Assembly: GCF_004352835.1 (NCBI RefSeq)
Contig: NZ_SJSB01000017.1
Coordinates: 1 to 64,000 of the forward strand
DNA: 64,000 nucleotides
Source of the DNA: Marinomonas flavescens
GTDB lineage: Bacteria > Pseudomonadota > Gammaproteobacteria > Pseudomonadales > Marinomonadaceae
Reading direction: 5' to 3'
Made by a program: the position numbers and the translations under genes. This document shows, in pieces, positions 53,847-62,191 of this stretch. Position 1 is the stretch's first letter. The number at the start of each line of letters is the position of its first letter. The notes below the pieces were generated by a model. The model saw only the letters and a program-made list of their open reading frames with translations, ran no database searches and was not told where the DNA came from.

Positions 53847-54611
53847 ATGCAAGATCCAATGAATGACAATCAAGAACAAGACAGCCAAGTGCTAGATAAT
53901 CAAGCGCTAGATAGCCAAGAACTAGACAATCAAGCGCCAATCAAAAAACGGACTATTCGTAGTTTTGTTGTGCGTGGCGGCCGTATGACCGAAGGCCAGC
54001 AAAAAAACTATGACGCTAACTGGGCATTTTATGGCCTAGAGCTAGCCGATGGCAGAATTGACTATCAAACGATCTTCGGTCGTGAGTCTGACGTTGTCAT
54101 CGAAGTGGGTTTTGGAATGGGTACATCCTTGGCTGAAATGGCCAAAAACGCCCCTGAAAAAGACTTTATTGGCATCGAAGTGCATCCCCCAGGCGTGGCA
54201 AAATTAATGATGTTAGCGCAAGAAGAAGGGCTTAAAAATCTTCGAGTTTATTGTGACGATGCGATTGAAGTAATGGCATCCTGCTTACCAGAGCAAGCCG
54301 CGAGCGCATTCCAATTATTCTTCCCAGATCCTTGGCACAAGAAAAAACACAACAAACGACGCATCGTGCAGCCATTATTTGCCCAGCAAGTGGCTAACGT
54401 ACTTCGAGAGGGTGGTCACTTTCATATGGCAACCGATTGGCAACCTTATGCCGAGCATATGCTAGAAGTCATGGAATTACAGGAAAATTATACGAATGCA
54501 GCAGGCAAAGGCTTATATCATCCTCGACCTGAATGGCGTCCATTAACAAAATTTGAACAACGTGGTGAACGACTTGGTCACGGTGTTTGGGATTTGATTT
54601 ATACCAAGTAA
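53847..54611 (+). CDS. trmB: tRNA (guanine-N7-)-methyltransferase TrmB
   Basis: Methylates guanine 46 in the variable loop of many tRNAs, using S-adenosylmethionine. The 254-residue product has the SAM motif VIEVGFGMGTSLAEMA, the acidic IGIEVHPPGVAKL and the catalytic FPDPWHKKKHNKRRIV. The N-terminal 31 residues are not conserved: they consist of five-residue repeats (DNQEQ, DSQVL, DNQAL, DSQEL, DNQAP) coded by 15-bp repeats. An ATG four codons downstream would not remove them. A Wzz-type gene follows. Confidence 0.95.
   Translation: MQDPMNDNQEQDSQVLDNQALDSQELDNQAPIKKRTIRSFVVRGGRMTEGQQKNYDANWAFYGLELADGRIDYQTIFGRESDVVIEVGFGMGTSLAEMAKNAPEKDFIGIEVHPPGVAKLMMLAQEEGLKNLRVYCDDAIEVMASCLPEQAASAFQLFFPDPWHKKKHNKRRIVQPLFAQQVANVLREGGHFHMATDWQPYAEHMLEVMELQENYTNAAGKGLYHPRPEWRPLTKFEQRGERLGHGVWDLIYTK
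53865..53939 (+). repeat. 15-bp tandem repeats in the 5' end of trmB
   Basis: Five in-frame 15-bp units (53865, 53880, 53895, 53910, 53925 are their starts) encode the D-N/S-Q-x-x repeats. Alternate units are most alike (for example GACAATCAAG and GATAATCAAG), hinting at a former 30-bp period. Confidence 0.85.
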
Positions 54612-54642
54612 TAAAACTGCATAATTGCTAAAGGATGAGAGA

Positions 54643-55323
54643 ATGAATGATGTACAAAGTGCTAAACCGCGCCAAAATGATGATGAGATCGACTTAGTAG
54701 AGCTTATTCTAGAACTCTGGAAAGGAAAAATGCTCATACTGGCTTTTGTCGTTGTTTGTTTTTGTCTGGGCTTTGTTTACGTTAAAGTTGTCGCTAAAAC
54801 TCATGTTTCTGTATCGGCTGGCTACACTGTAAACCTCTACTCAAATGAGTCGTTTAATCTTTGTGGGAATAATCAGACATGCTTGGATGCGACTGTTTTT
54901 AAAAAATATCTTGGAGAGATATCTGGGTGGAGTGCTGAAAATAATGCACTTACACTAAGAATAGCTGATGGCACATCTCCTCAAAGTATGGGTGTTTACT
55001 CCGCTGAGCTGGAAAAAGCAAATGAGAAATTAACTCAGTCTTTTTTACAGGCAGCCAAAGAAAATATCACTATGATAGATAGTTTGTCCTCAGATTTACG
55101 CAGTACCGAAACAGTAGCAGAAAGTGTTTTACATGCTAAGCGACTGATCTATCAGGTCGAAAATGGCAAGGTGAAAGCATTAACGTTGACAACACCTACA
55201 GTACAGAAAAAATCACCTAAAACGGCTTTGATTCTTGTGATTAGTGTGTTGTTGGGTGGTATGTTGGGCGTGTTTGCAGTATTGATGAAAAAGTTTGTTG
55301 CTGAGCTAAAAAGCAGGCGTTAA
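54643..55323 (+). CDS. Wzz-type chain-length determinant protein, short
   Basis: A 226-residue inner-membrane protein with the Wzz/polysaccharide co-polymerase plan. A cytoplasmic start DEIDLVELILELWKGKM leads into helix 1 (about 37-57), a periplasmic domain of about 130 residues, and a proline-led helix 2 (SPKTALILVISVLLGGMLGVF). The periplasmic part is smaller than in O-antigen Wzz. Two cysteines (FNLCGNNQTCLD) may form a disulfide. AAGGA lies 8 nt before the ATG at 54643. No polysaccharide genes are nearby, so the polymer it controls is unknown. Confidence 0.82.
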   Translation: MNDVQSAKPRQNDDEIDLVELILELWKGKMLILAFVVVCFCLGFVYVKVVAKTHVSVSAGYTVNLYSNESFNLCGNNQTCLDATVFKKYLGEISGWSAENNALTLRIADGTSPQSMGVYSAELEKANEKLTQSFLQAAKENITMIDSLSSDLRSTETVAESVLHAKRLIYQVENGKVKALTLTTPTVQKKSPKTALILVISVLLGGMLGVFAVLMKKFVAELKSRR

Positions 55324-55350
55324 ATTGCATTGGTGTAAAGTACAGATAAT

Positions 55351-55376
55351 AAAAAAGCGGCAAAGGCCGCTTTTTT
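55351..55376. terminator. Bidirectional terminator between the Wzz-type and H-NS genes
   Basis: An 11-bp stem (55351-55361 with 55366-55376) with a 4-nt loop and A/T-tracts on both sides; it serves both convergent genes. Confidence 0.9.
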
Positions 55377-55397
55377 ATTAAACATAAGAAGTTGAAA

Positions 55398-55796
55398 CTA
55401 TTTAATTTCAACGCTCTCACGGCTGTTACCAGCGTCAAAGTATTCTTGGAATACTTTAGGCGTACGGCCACGGCCAGTCCATTCGTGAGTTTGGCCATTG
55501 GCTTCTAAACGGTATTTAGGCTCAACAGTTTTGCCTTTGTTAGCGCTGTTTTTTGGCGTGCTTAATAAAGCCACTTCTTCCATCGTCAGGCCGCTTTTAG
55601 CGATTAGTTGAGCAATTTCTTCTGCGCGTGCTGATTTTTCAGCTTCTTCAGCAAGACGAGCTTCTTCTTCTTCTTTCACTTTTTCTAATGCGTTAGTAAA
55701 ACCAGCGATTAGGTTTTCAAGCTGAGCAACTGTTAATTCTTTTGCTGCTGCACGTGCTTTTGCTTTATTGCCTGCTAATTCAAGTAATAAACTCAT
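55398..55796 (-). CDS. hns: H-NS family nucleoid protein
   Basis: A DNA-binding protein that silences AT-rich DNA. The 132-residue product has an N-terminal helical oligomerisation region (about 1-75, strongly charged) and the C-terminal DNA-binding domain: YRLEANGQTHEWTGRGRTP, which contains the AT-minor-groove TGRGR core. It resembles the H-NS-like proteins of Vibrio-type marine bacteria more than E. coli H-NS. AGAGG lies 6 nt before the ATG. The upstream region is long and AT-rich, as expected for self-regulation. Confidence 0.92.
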   Translation of the reverse strand: MSLLLELAGNKAKARAAAKELTVAQLENLIAGFTNALEKVKEEEEARLAEEAEKSARAEEIAQLIAKSGLTMEEVALLSTPKNSANKGKTVEPKYRLEANGQTHEWTGRGRTPKVFQEYFDAGNSRESVEIK

Positions 55797-56157
55797 AAGT
55801 ATCCTCTAATGTATCTGTTAAGAACGGGTTGTTGTTTGTACTACACCGAATAAAGAGATTCATCCTTACACTCAATAAGTGTCGAAACGGTACTACTTGT
55901 TTGAACGACTTCTTGTTAAGAAATTGTTTAACTTTCTTCTTTTCTTTGCGTATTAGGATGAAAGTAATTGTTGTATTGTTATCTAAATCGTAAGAAAGAT
56001 AACTGTCCATCCATGTGAGAGACATACTATCAAATACATTTTGGACAATATTCATGACAATTCAAGTTTCACCTGTGAATTCTAATGAAAAAAAACCAAA
56101 TATGCGAATTTAATAATCTATTAAAACTTACATAAAGTGTAAAAAATAGGGTAAATA
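55797..56157. promoter_or_regulatory. AT-rich region between hns and tex
   Basis: This 361-bp gap separates divergent genes and is markedly AT-rich with A- and T-tracts, fitting a curved H-NS-binding promoter. A 91-codon minus-strand frame (55780-56055) overlaps the hns start but lacks a well-placed ribosome-binding site and family likeness, so I do not call it. Confidence 0.4.
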
Positions 56158-58329
56158 ATGAGACGTCTTGAAAATACATTAAGCCGAGAGTTTTCTATAC
56201 AAGAAAAATATTCCCGAAATATATTAGCCATGTTTGAGGAAGGGGCGACGGTTCCTTTTATTGCTCGCTATCGAAAAGAAAGTACAGGTGGAATGTTAGA
56301 CGTGGATTTAAGGCGTTTTCATGAACGCTGGCAATATCTTGTTGAATTAGAAAAACGCAGAATGTCTATTTTAACAGTACTTGAAAATAAACCTGATTGC
56401 CCTAAAGGCGTGATAACAAAAATTAACCAAGCAATTACAAAATCTGAATTAGAAGATATTTTTGCACCATTCAAAACAACGCGTAAAAGCAAAGCGTCTG
56501 AAGCGATAGAAATTGGATTAAAACCCCTGGCAGAAGACTTGTGGGCAGGCACGCTATCTGAGCAGCCTAAGGACCTAGTTCAATGGATGAAGAACAACTC
56601 ACTGGAGATGGAGGTTCAAAAAGCCTTAGAGGGCGCATTAGATATTATTATAGAAACTTTATCTCAGGATACGGAACTTCTGAAGCAAGGGCGTTCTTTA
56701 TTGTTATCCATAGGCGAAGTGCAAAGTAAATTAGTGCGAGGCAAAAAAGACCTAGGTGAGAAGTACAGAGATTATTTTGATTATAGTGAAGCGGTTAAAA
56801 AGATACCCTCTCATCGATTATTAGCGTTATTTCGAGGTAAAAAAGAAGCCATTTTAAAGTTGAGTATTAATCTACCAAATGAAACGGTGGATCTGTCTCG
56901 GTTAAATCTGGATCACTTGGCATTTATTTTCAGCCCGCAAGTAGAAAGAAATGCTGCCTTATGTAAGTTAAGTGTCAATCAGAAACGATATTTGTTCTTG
57001 GCATGGGAGAAAAAGCTAAGCGCTAAACTTGAAAGTGATATTTTCTCTGTTTTAAAAGAACAAGCGGAAGAGGGTGCTATTAATGTTTTTGCAAACAACC
57101 TTAATGACTTATTAATGTCTGCTCCAGCTGGCCCTCATCGAGTGATAGGCGTGGACCCAGGTTTTCGTAATGGTGTTAAGCTCGCCGTTATTAATGAATT
57201 CGGAGAGGTTGTTGATCATGGTGTTATTTACCCATTTACTTCTGATGCACAAAAACAAAAAGCCATATCATCACTTCTAAATTACATTACGCAACATAAT
57301 GTAGAGTGGTTGGCTATTGGTAATGGCACCGCCTCTAGAGAAACAGAACAGCTCGCCAATCAGCTTATTGAAAAAGAAGGGTTGTCTTGTCGCGCCGTAG
57401 TCGTTAGCGAAGCAGGCGCATCGGTGTATTCTGCATCTGATGTTGCGATCAGCGAATTTCCCGATTTGGATGTCACCATTCGTGGCGCAGTTTCTATCGC
57501 TCGACGTTTTCAAGATCCGCTCGCGGAACTGGTCAAAATCGATCCTCAAGCCATCGGAGTGGGACAGTATCAGCACGATGTAAAGCCAGCGCAGTTGGCG
57601 AGCTCATTGGCTAATGTCGTAGAAGACTGTGTAAATAAAGTCGGCGTGGATGTGAATCTCGCCTCGGCGTCATTATTGTCGTACGTCGCGGGTCTATCCA
57701 ACCGTATGGCGCAAAATATTATTGATTACCGCCGCCAAAAAGGCCGTATTGAATCTCGTGGAGAGTTGTTAAAAGTGAAAGGCATAGGCGCCAAAGGCTT
57801 TGAACAATGTGCGGGCTTTTTAAGAGTATTAGAAGGTTGTGAGGTGTTAGACAGCTCTGGCGTGCATCCAGAGTCTTACCCGCTGGTACGGACCATGGCG
57901 AAAGCGATGAACATGCAGATCCAGAGCTTATTAGGCAACGTGTCGGCGATTAATCAGCTACAACTTAAGTTTGCTGACTTTTCTGGTGTTGACCGTTATA
58001 CCTTTGACGATACATTAAAAGAGCTGGCCAAGCCTGGCCGCGACCCTCGTCCAGAGTTTCGTTATGCCGAGTTTGATCAAGGTGTCCAGTCGATGTCTGA
58101 TTTGGTTGAGGGGATGTCATTAGAAGGCGTTGTCACCAATGTCGCGGCTTTTGGCGCATTTGTCGACATAGGTGTGCATCAAGATGGCTTGATCCATATT
58201 TCACAGCTTGCCGATCGCTTTGTAAAAGACCCAAGAGACCTAGTGCGAGTAGGGCAGGTAATAAAAGTCACTGTACTGGAAGTCGATGAGAAACGAAAAA
58301 GAATCAGCTTAAAAGCCACTGGTCTATAA
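56158..58329 (+). CDS. tex: RNA-binding transcription accessory protein Tex
   Basis: A large S1-domain protein of 723 residues linked to transcription and RNA handling. It has the Tex N-terminal region (ATVPFIARYRKESTGGMLDVDLR), the RNase H-like YqgF domain (GVDPGFRNGVKLAVINE), the helix-hairpin-helix block (LLKVKGIGAKGFEQCAGFLRV in outline) and the C-terminal S1 domain (EGVVTNVAAFGAFVDIGVHQDGLIHIS). The basic disordered tail of E. coli Tex is missing. The first 400 codons are visibly more AT-rich and diverged than the rest. The 3' end runs into 15-bp repeats. Confidence 0.93.
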   Translation: MRRLENTLSREFSIQEKYSRNILAMFEEGATVPFIARYRKESTGGMLDVDLRRFHERWQYLVELEKRRMSILTVLENKPDCPKGVITKINQAITKSELEDIFAPFKTTRKSKASEAIEIGLKPLAEDLWAGTLSEQPKDLVQWMKNNSLEMEVQKALEGALDIIIETLSQDTELLKQGRSLLLSIGEVQSKLVRGKKDLGEKYRDYFDYSEAVKKIPSHRLLALFRGKKEAILKLSINLPNETVDLSRLNLDHLAFIFSPQVERNAALCKLSVNQKRYLFLAWEKKLSAKLESDIFSVLKEQAEEGAINVFANNLNDLLMSAPAGPHRVIGVDPGFRNGVKLAVINEFGEVVDHGVIYPFTSDAQKQKAISSLLNYITQHNVEWLAIGNGTASRETEQLANQLIEKEGLSCRAVVVSEAGASVYSASDVAISEFPDLDVTIRGAVSIARRFQDPLAELVKIDPQAIGVGQYQHDVKPAQLASSLANVVEDCVNKVGVDVNLASASLLSYVAGLSNRMAQNIIDYRRQKGRIESRGELLKVKGIGAKGFEQCAGFLRVLEGCEVLDSSGVHPESYPLVRTMAKAMNMQIQSLLGNVSAINQLQLKFADFSGVDRYTFDDTLKELAKPGRDPRPEFRYAEFDQGVQSMSDLVEGMSLEGVVTNVAAFGAFVDIGVHQDGLIHISQLADRFVKDPRDLVRVGQVIKVTVLEVDEKRKRISLKATGL

Positions 58330-58380
58330 GTTACTGGCCTATAAAGCGCTGGCTTATAAAGTGCTGGCTTAAAAAACTAT
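58321..58380 (+). repeat. 15-bp tandem repeats across the tex stop codon
   Basis: Four units of exactly 15 bp (starts 58321, 58336, 58351, 58366) follow the pattern GGCTTATAAAGTGCT. Because 15 keeps the frame, the TAA stop of tex is repeated in frame in the second and third units. Confidence 0.85.
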
Positions 58381-58384
58381 TACA

Positions 58385-58419
58385 GAAAAAACCGATTGGG
58401 TGCGAAACACCCAATCGGT
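58385..58419 (-). terminator. Terminator after azoR
   Basis: A perfect 12-bp stem (58391-58402 with 58408-58419) with a 5-nt loop. On the minus strand it is followed by six T, so it mainly ends azoR. Confidence 0.85.
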
Positions 58420-58466
58420 TGGTAATGCTCAATAGTCGCCAGCAAAGCCAATATTGTGAACCCTGT

Positions 58467-59060
58467 TTACAGCGCAGCCGCAATATCGCTTTTTGCTTTT
58501 ATAAAAGCGTCAGCACCTGCTTCACCCAGAGCTTGTCCGCCTGCGATAAAAGTTTCTTTTACATTCACACCAATAAAAGCCAAGAAGGTTTTCAAGTAAG
58601 GCACTTGATGATCCATGGCTGTCTCTGCCAAAAAGCTACCACTCGCAACAAAAAGATAAGCGTCTTTGTTTACTAAACCAACCGGGCCATTTTCAGTGTA
58701 TTTGAAAGTACGGCCAGCGCGAGCAATGTAATCAAAGTAAGACTTTAAGGTAGACGGAATACCGAAGTTATACATAGGCGCAGAAATCGCAATCACATCA
58801 GCGGCTTCCAACTCTTCGATTAATCCATCACCAATGGCAACGATGGCTTGCTGTTCTGGTGAACGTTCTTCTGCAGGAGTAAACAATGCACCCAATGTTT
58901 CGCTCGTGAGGTGAGGAAGAGGTTCTGCATTTACATCGCGAACAATGACTTCACCATTTGGATTTTTTGCTAACCATGCCTCCACAAACTCATTTGTGAG
59001 CTGGCGAGATTTAGAGTTATCGCCAGAAGCGCTGGAATCAATGCGTAATAAAGTAGCCAT
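58467..59060 (-). CDS. azoR: FMN-dependent NADH:quinone/azo reductase AzoR
   Basis: A flavodoxin-like reductase of quinones and azo compounds, 197 residues. FMN-binding segments are visible: RIDSSASGDNSKSRQL at the start, SAPMYNFGIPSTLKSYFDYIARAGRTF in the middle, and VASGSFLAE. It protects against quinone stress in E. coli. GGAG lies 8 nt before the ATG. It is divergent from a LysR gene, the common arrangement for LysR-regulated azoR homologues. Confidence 0.92.
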   Translation of the reverse strand: MATLLRIDSSASGDNSKSRQLTNEFVEAWLAKNPNGEVIVRDVNAEPLPHLTSETLGALFTPAEERSPEQQAIVAIGDGLIEELEAADVIAISAPMYNFGIPSTLKSYFDYIARAGRTFKYTENGPVGLVNKDAYLFVASGSFLAETAMDHQVPYLKTFLAFIGVNVKETFIAGGQALGEAGADAFIKAKSDIAAAL

Positions 59061-59171
59061 AGTGGGTTCTCCAATAAAGTCGTTAAGCTGAATGATTCAG
59101 CGATTTATTTCGATGTGGCTATATTAAGGGCAGTTAATTCGATAAAAAAGCGCATTATTTAGCAGATATTA

Positions 59172-59186
59172 ATCGAAAAATACGAT
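59172..59186. promoter_or_regulatory. Candidate LysR operator between azoR and lysR
   Basis: The dyad ATCGAAAAATACGAT contains a T-N11-A LysR motif. A second TTCGAT at 59138-59143 mirrors it at a distance. This is a pattern match only. Confidence 0.4.
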
Positions 59187-59222
59187 ATATATACTGTCTG
59201 AATCAACAAAGAGAAATGAGCA

Positions 59223-60128
59223 GTGAGAGCACCTCGAGTAACATTGGAACAATGGCGAGTATTGCAGACGGTTGTCGACAAAGGTGGCTTTGCGCAAGCC
59301 GCAGAAGCGTTACACAAAAGTCAGTCGTCAGTCAGTTACACAGTCGCCAAGTTACAGGAGCAACTAGGCTACCCTTTATTGGTTATCGCTGGGCGTAAAG
59401 CAAAATTAACTGAACGTGGAGAAGTGCTACTACGTCGCTCAAGGCATCTAATTAAAGAAGCCGTCAATCTCGAAGAACTCGCCAATACCTTAGGTCAAGG
59501 CTGGGAACCAGAACTAGAAATAGTCGTCGATCAAGCGTTTCCAACCCCGGCATTATTAAACGCATTAAAAGCGTTTGAACCACAAAGCCAAGGCACACAA
59601 GTGCAGCTGAAAGAAGTTGTCTTGAGTGGCGGGCTTGAAGCACTGAAACAAGGGCATCCAGACCTCGTCTTAAGCAGTATTGTGCCAAAAGGGTATCTTG
59701 CCGACCCCATTGTAGAAGTTGAAATGGTCGCCGTCGCAGCGGCAGAGCATCCCCTGCATCAAGAAACCTTACCAATAAATAACGAAAGACTGAGCCGCGA
59801 ACTGCAACTGGTCATTCGTGACTCCGCCGTAGAAACCCCCATCGACTCAGGTTGGCTAGGCACCGAACGCCGCTGGACCGTATCCAGCATACAATCATCC
59901 TTAGAAATTGTAAGCAACGGAATTGGCTTCGCCTGGCTACCAAAAGCCGACCTAAAAGAAGCACTAGAAAACGGAAAATTAAAAGTACTCAACCTAGTCT
60001 CAGGCGGCGAACGAGCATTCTACATGTACGCCATCTTCGGCAAAGGCGAACGCACCGGCCCCGCCGCCAGACTACTCGTCGAACTCCTACAAAAAGAATG
60101 CAACCTCTGCCCAAACAAAAACCTCTAG
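59223..60128 (+). CDS. LysR-type regulator, divergent from azoR
   Basis: A 301-residue LysR regulator with a clear helix-turn-helix (GGFAQAAEALHKSQSSVSYTVAKLQE) and an effector domain. The start is GTG, seven bases after an out-of-frame ATG. It probably controls azoR. The last 280 bp use many more C-ending codons and CTA/CTC leucines than the first part, and that composition continues into the REP array beyond. Confidence 0.88.
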   Translation: MRAPRVTLEQWRVLQTVVDKGGFAQAAEALHKSQSSVSYTVAKLQEQLGYPLLVIAGRKAKLTERGEVLLRRSRHLIKEAVNLEELANTLGQGWEPELEIVVDQAFPTPALLNALKAFEPQSQGTQVQLKEVVLSGGLEALKQGHPDLVLSSIVPKGYLADPIVEVEMVAVAAAEHPLHQETLPINNERLSRELQLVIRDSAVETPIDSGWLGTERRWTVSSIQSSLEIVSNGIGFAWLPKADLKEALENGKLKVLNLVSGGERAFYMYAIFGKGERTGPAARLLVELLQKECNLCPNKNL

Positions 60129-60199
60129 CCAAAAGCCACGGGATACACGAATCAACCACACGAGACACCAGTGAAAATCGAGACGGCCTTGCACTAACT

Positions 60200-60223
60200 C
60201 TCCCCCTTATCTTCAAGGGGGAG
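60200..60223. repeat. Isolated GC-rich palindrome
   Basis: A perfect 9-bp stem (60200-60208 with 60215-60223, CTCCCCCTT/AAGGGGGAG) with a 6-nt loop in the non-coding stretch 60129-60785. Its sequence differs from the REP array and recalls the interspersed CCCCCTT-AAGGGGG palindromes of other bacteria. Confidence 0.6.
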
Positions 60224-60240
60224 CTGGAGGGGGTTGTGCA

Positions 60241-60738
60241 CTTGACCTTGCACTGTCATTTGTGGGTCTGCTTACCTTGAAAAAGAGCGGCTGATGACCA
60301 CTGTGCCAATAAAACCAACCAGACGAGACACCGGTGAAAATCGACATGGTCTTGCACTGTCACTTGATCTTTCACTTGTAGGTCTGCTTACCTTGAAAAA
60401 GAGCGGCTGATGACCACTGTGCCAATAAACCCAAACAGACGAGACACTTGTGAAAATCGACATGGTCTTGCACTGTCACTTGTAGGTCATCCTTTAGGCT
60501 GATGACCACTGTGCCAATAAAATCAAACAGACGAGACACCTGTGATTAACATGACTCTTTTTTCTAACTAACAAACCATCACCCATCATTTCGACTTTAA
60601 CCGACTATTGGATTCAAACAATCTCCAGTTATTAGCCTAAAGGCGTAACCTACAAGACCCGAGACAAGGTGCCTGACACCTGTGATTCACGAGACTCTTT
60701 TTTCAACTAATAAACCATCGCCCATCATTTCGACTTTA
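60241..60738. repeat. REP array, left part (upstream of the RAYT gene)
   Basis: This part has two degenerate forward units (60261-60302 and 60373-60419), where the palindrome loop is replaced by CTTACCTTGAAAAAGAGCGG, one better forward unit (60481-60508) and one reverse unit (60631-60656). Long flanking segments are shared with the right part of the array. The last shared segment (about 60661-60738) runs to about 45 bp before the RAYT start. Confidence 0.85.
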
Positions 60739-60785
60739 ATTTTCGTCTACAATAAAATAATGGGAACTATAAAAAAGGATGCTTT

Positions 60786-61235
60786 ATGTCATGGAACGAC
60801 TTAAGAAAAGGTAGATATTCAAAATCACAGGGTGAATATCTTATAACCTTTAAAACAGAAGGTAATCGCACTTATTTTCAGGATTTCAAATTAGCATGTT
60901 TGTTCTGTCAGCAAATAGAAGTGAACGAAATCAACCATCAATGTACTTGGTTAGCTTGGGTGCTCATGCCTGATCATTTTCATGGATTGCTTCGTTTAGA
61001 TTCGCAAACCGACCTCTCGGTCGTGATAGGATCATTAAAAGGAAGAAGCGCTAAAATTCTTAATCATTCTAGAAACTCCAATGGCAGAATTTGGCAAACG
61101 AGATTCTACGATAGAGCGCTTCGAACTGAAGATGACAGGAAGAATATAGCCAGATATATAGTCGCTAACCCACTTCGTAAAAAATTGGTTAATAGTGTTA
61201 GAAACTACCCCTTTTGGGACTCCGTTTATCTTTAG
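60786..61235 (+). CDS. REP-associated tyrosine transposase (RAYT)
   Basis: A single-strand-specific HUH nuclease of the Y1/TnpA-REP group, 149 residues. The HUH pair is His64/His66 in MPDHFHGLL. The catalytic tyrosine is most likely Tyr124 in ARYIVANPLRKKLV, aligned with Tyr115 of the E. coli enzyme; WQTRFYDRALR precedes it as expected. RAYTs nick and join REP palindromes and are thought to spread them. AAGGA lies 6 nt before the ATG, and the frame is intact. It is embedded in a large array of REPs, and its stop codon lies inside a REP-like CTTTAGGCTG. Confidence 0.9.
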   Translation: MSWNDLRKGRYSKSQGEYLITFKTEGNRTYFQDFKLACLFCQQIEVNEINHQCTWLAWVLMPDHFHGLLRLDSQTDLSVVIGSLKGRSAKILNHSRNSNGRIWQTRFYDRALRTEDDRKNIARYIVANPLRKKLVNSVRNYPFWDSVYL

Positions 61236-61655
61236 GCTGGAGCGCCCAGATGAGACCTTGTAGGTCAGCCCTTTAGGCTGATGACCACTGTTCTAATAAA
61301 ACCAACCAGACGAGACACCTGTGATTAACATGATTCTTTTTTCAACTAACAAACCATCCCCCATCATTTCGACTTTAACCGACGATTGGATTTAAACAAT
61401 CTCCAGTTATTAGCCTAAAGGCTAACCTACAAGACCCGACATTCAGGATTAACCTGATTCAACCAACTTGCCCTTGCACTTGATCTGTCACTTGTAGGTC
61501 AGCCTTTAGGCTGATGACCACTGTTCTAATAAAACCAACCAGACGAGACACCTGTGATTAACATGATTCTTTTTTCAACTAACAAACCATCCCCCATCAT
61601 TTCGACTTTAACCGACGATTGGATTCAAACAATCTCCAGTTATTAGCCTAAAGGC

Positions 61656-61949
61656 TAACCTACAAGACCTGACATTCAGGATTAACCTGATTCAACCAAC
61701 TTGCCCTTGCACTTGATCTGTCACTTGTAGGTCAGCCTTTAGGCTGATGACCACTGTGCCAATAAAACCAACCAGACGAGACACCTGTGATTAACATGAC
61801 TATTTTTTCAACTAACAAACCATCACCATCATTTCGACTTTAACCGACGATTGGATTTAAACAATCTCCAGTTATTAGCCTAAAGGCTAACCTACAAGAC
61901 CCGAGACAAAACCATCCCCCATCATTTTGACTTTAACCTATGATTGGAT
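61656..61949 (+). repeat. 294-bp perfect direct repeat, copy 1
   Basis: Identical base for base to 63022-63315 by my reading (offset 1366), including a shared one-base deletion in CATCACCATCATTTCG. Identity ends at 61950. Confidence 0.85.
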
Positions 61950-62191
61950 TCAAACAATCTCCAGTTATTAGCCTAAAGGCTAACCTACAAGACCCGAGAC
62001 AAAACCATTACCCATCATTTTCGACGTTAACCGACGATTGGATTCAAACAATCTCCAGTTATTAGCCTAAAGGCGTAACCTACAAGACCTGACATTCAGG
62101 ATTAACCTGATTCAACCAACTTGCCCTTGCACTTGATCTGTCACTTGTAGGTCAGCCTTTAGGCTGATGACCACTGTGCCAATAAAACCAA
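61923..62191 (+). repeat. 269-bp perfect direct repeat, copy 1
   Basis: Identical to 62869-63137 by my reading (offset 946). It overlaps the end of the first 294-bp copy. Confidence 0.8.

Noticed and set aside
55780-56055. 91-codon minus-strand frame upstream of and overlapping the hns start
   Set aside because: No family likeness, poorly spaced ribosome-binding site, and it covers the AT-rich hns promoter region.
59989-60280. Arginine-rich frames on both strands across the LysR end
   Set aside because: They are shadows of the LysR frame caused by the local base composition.
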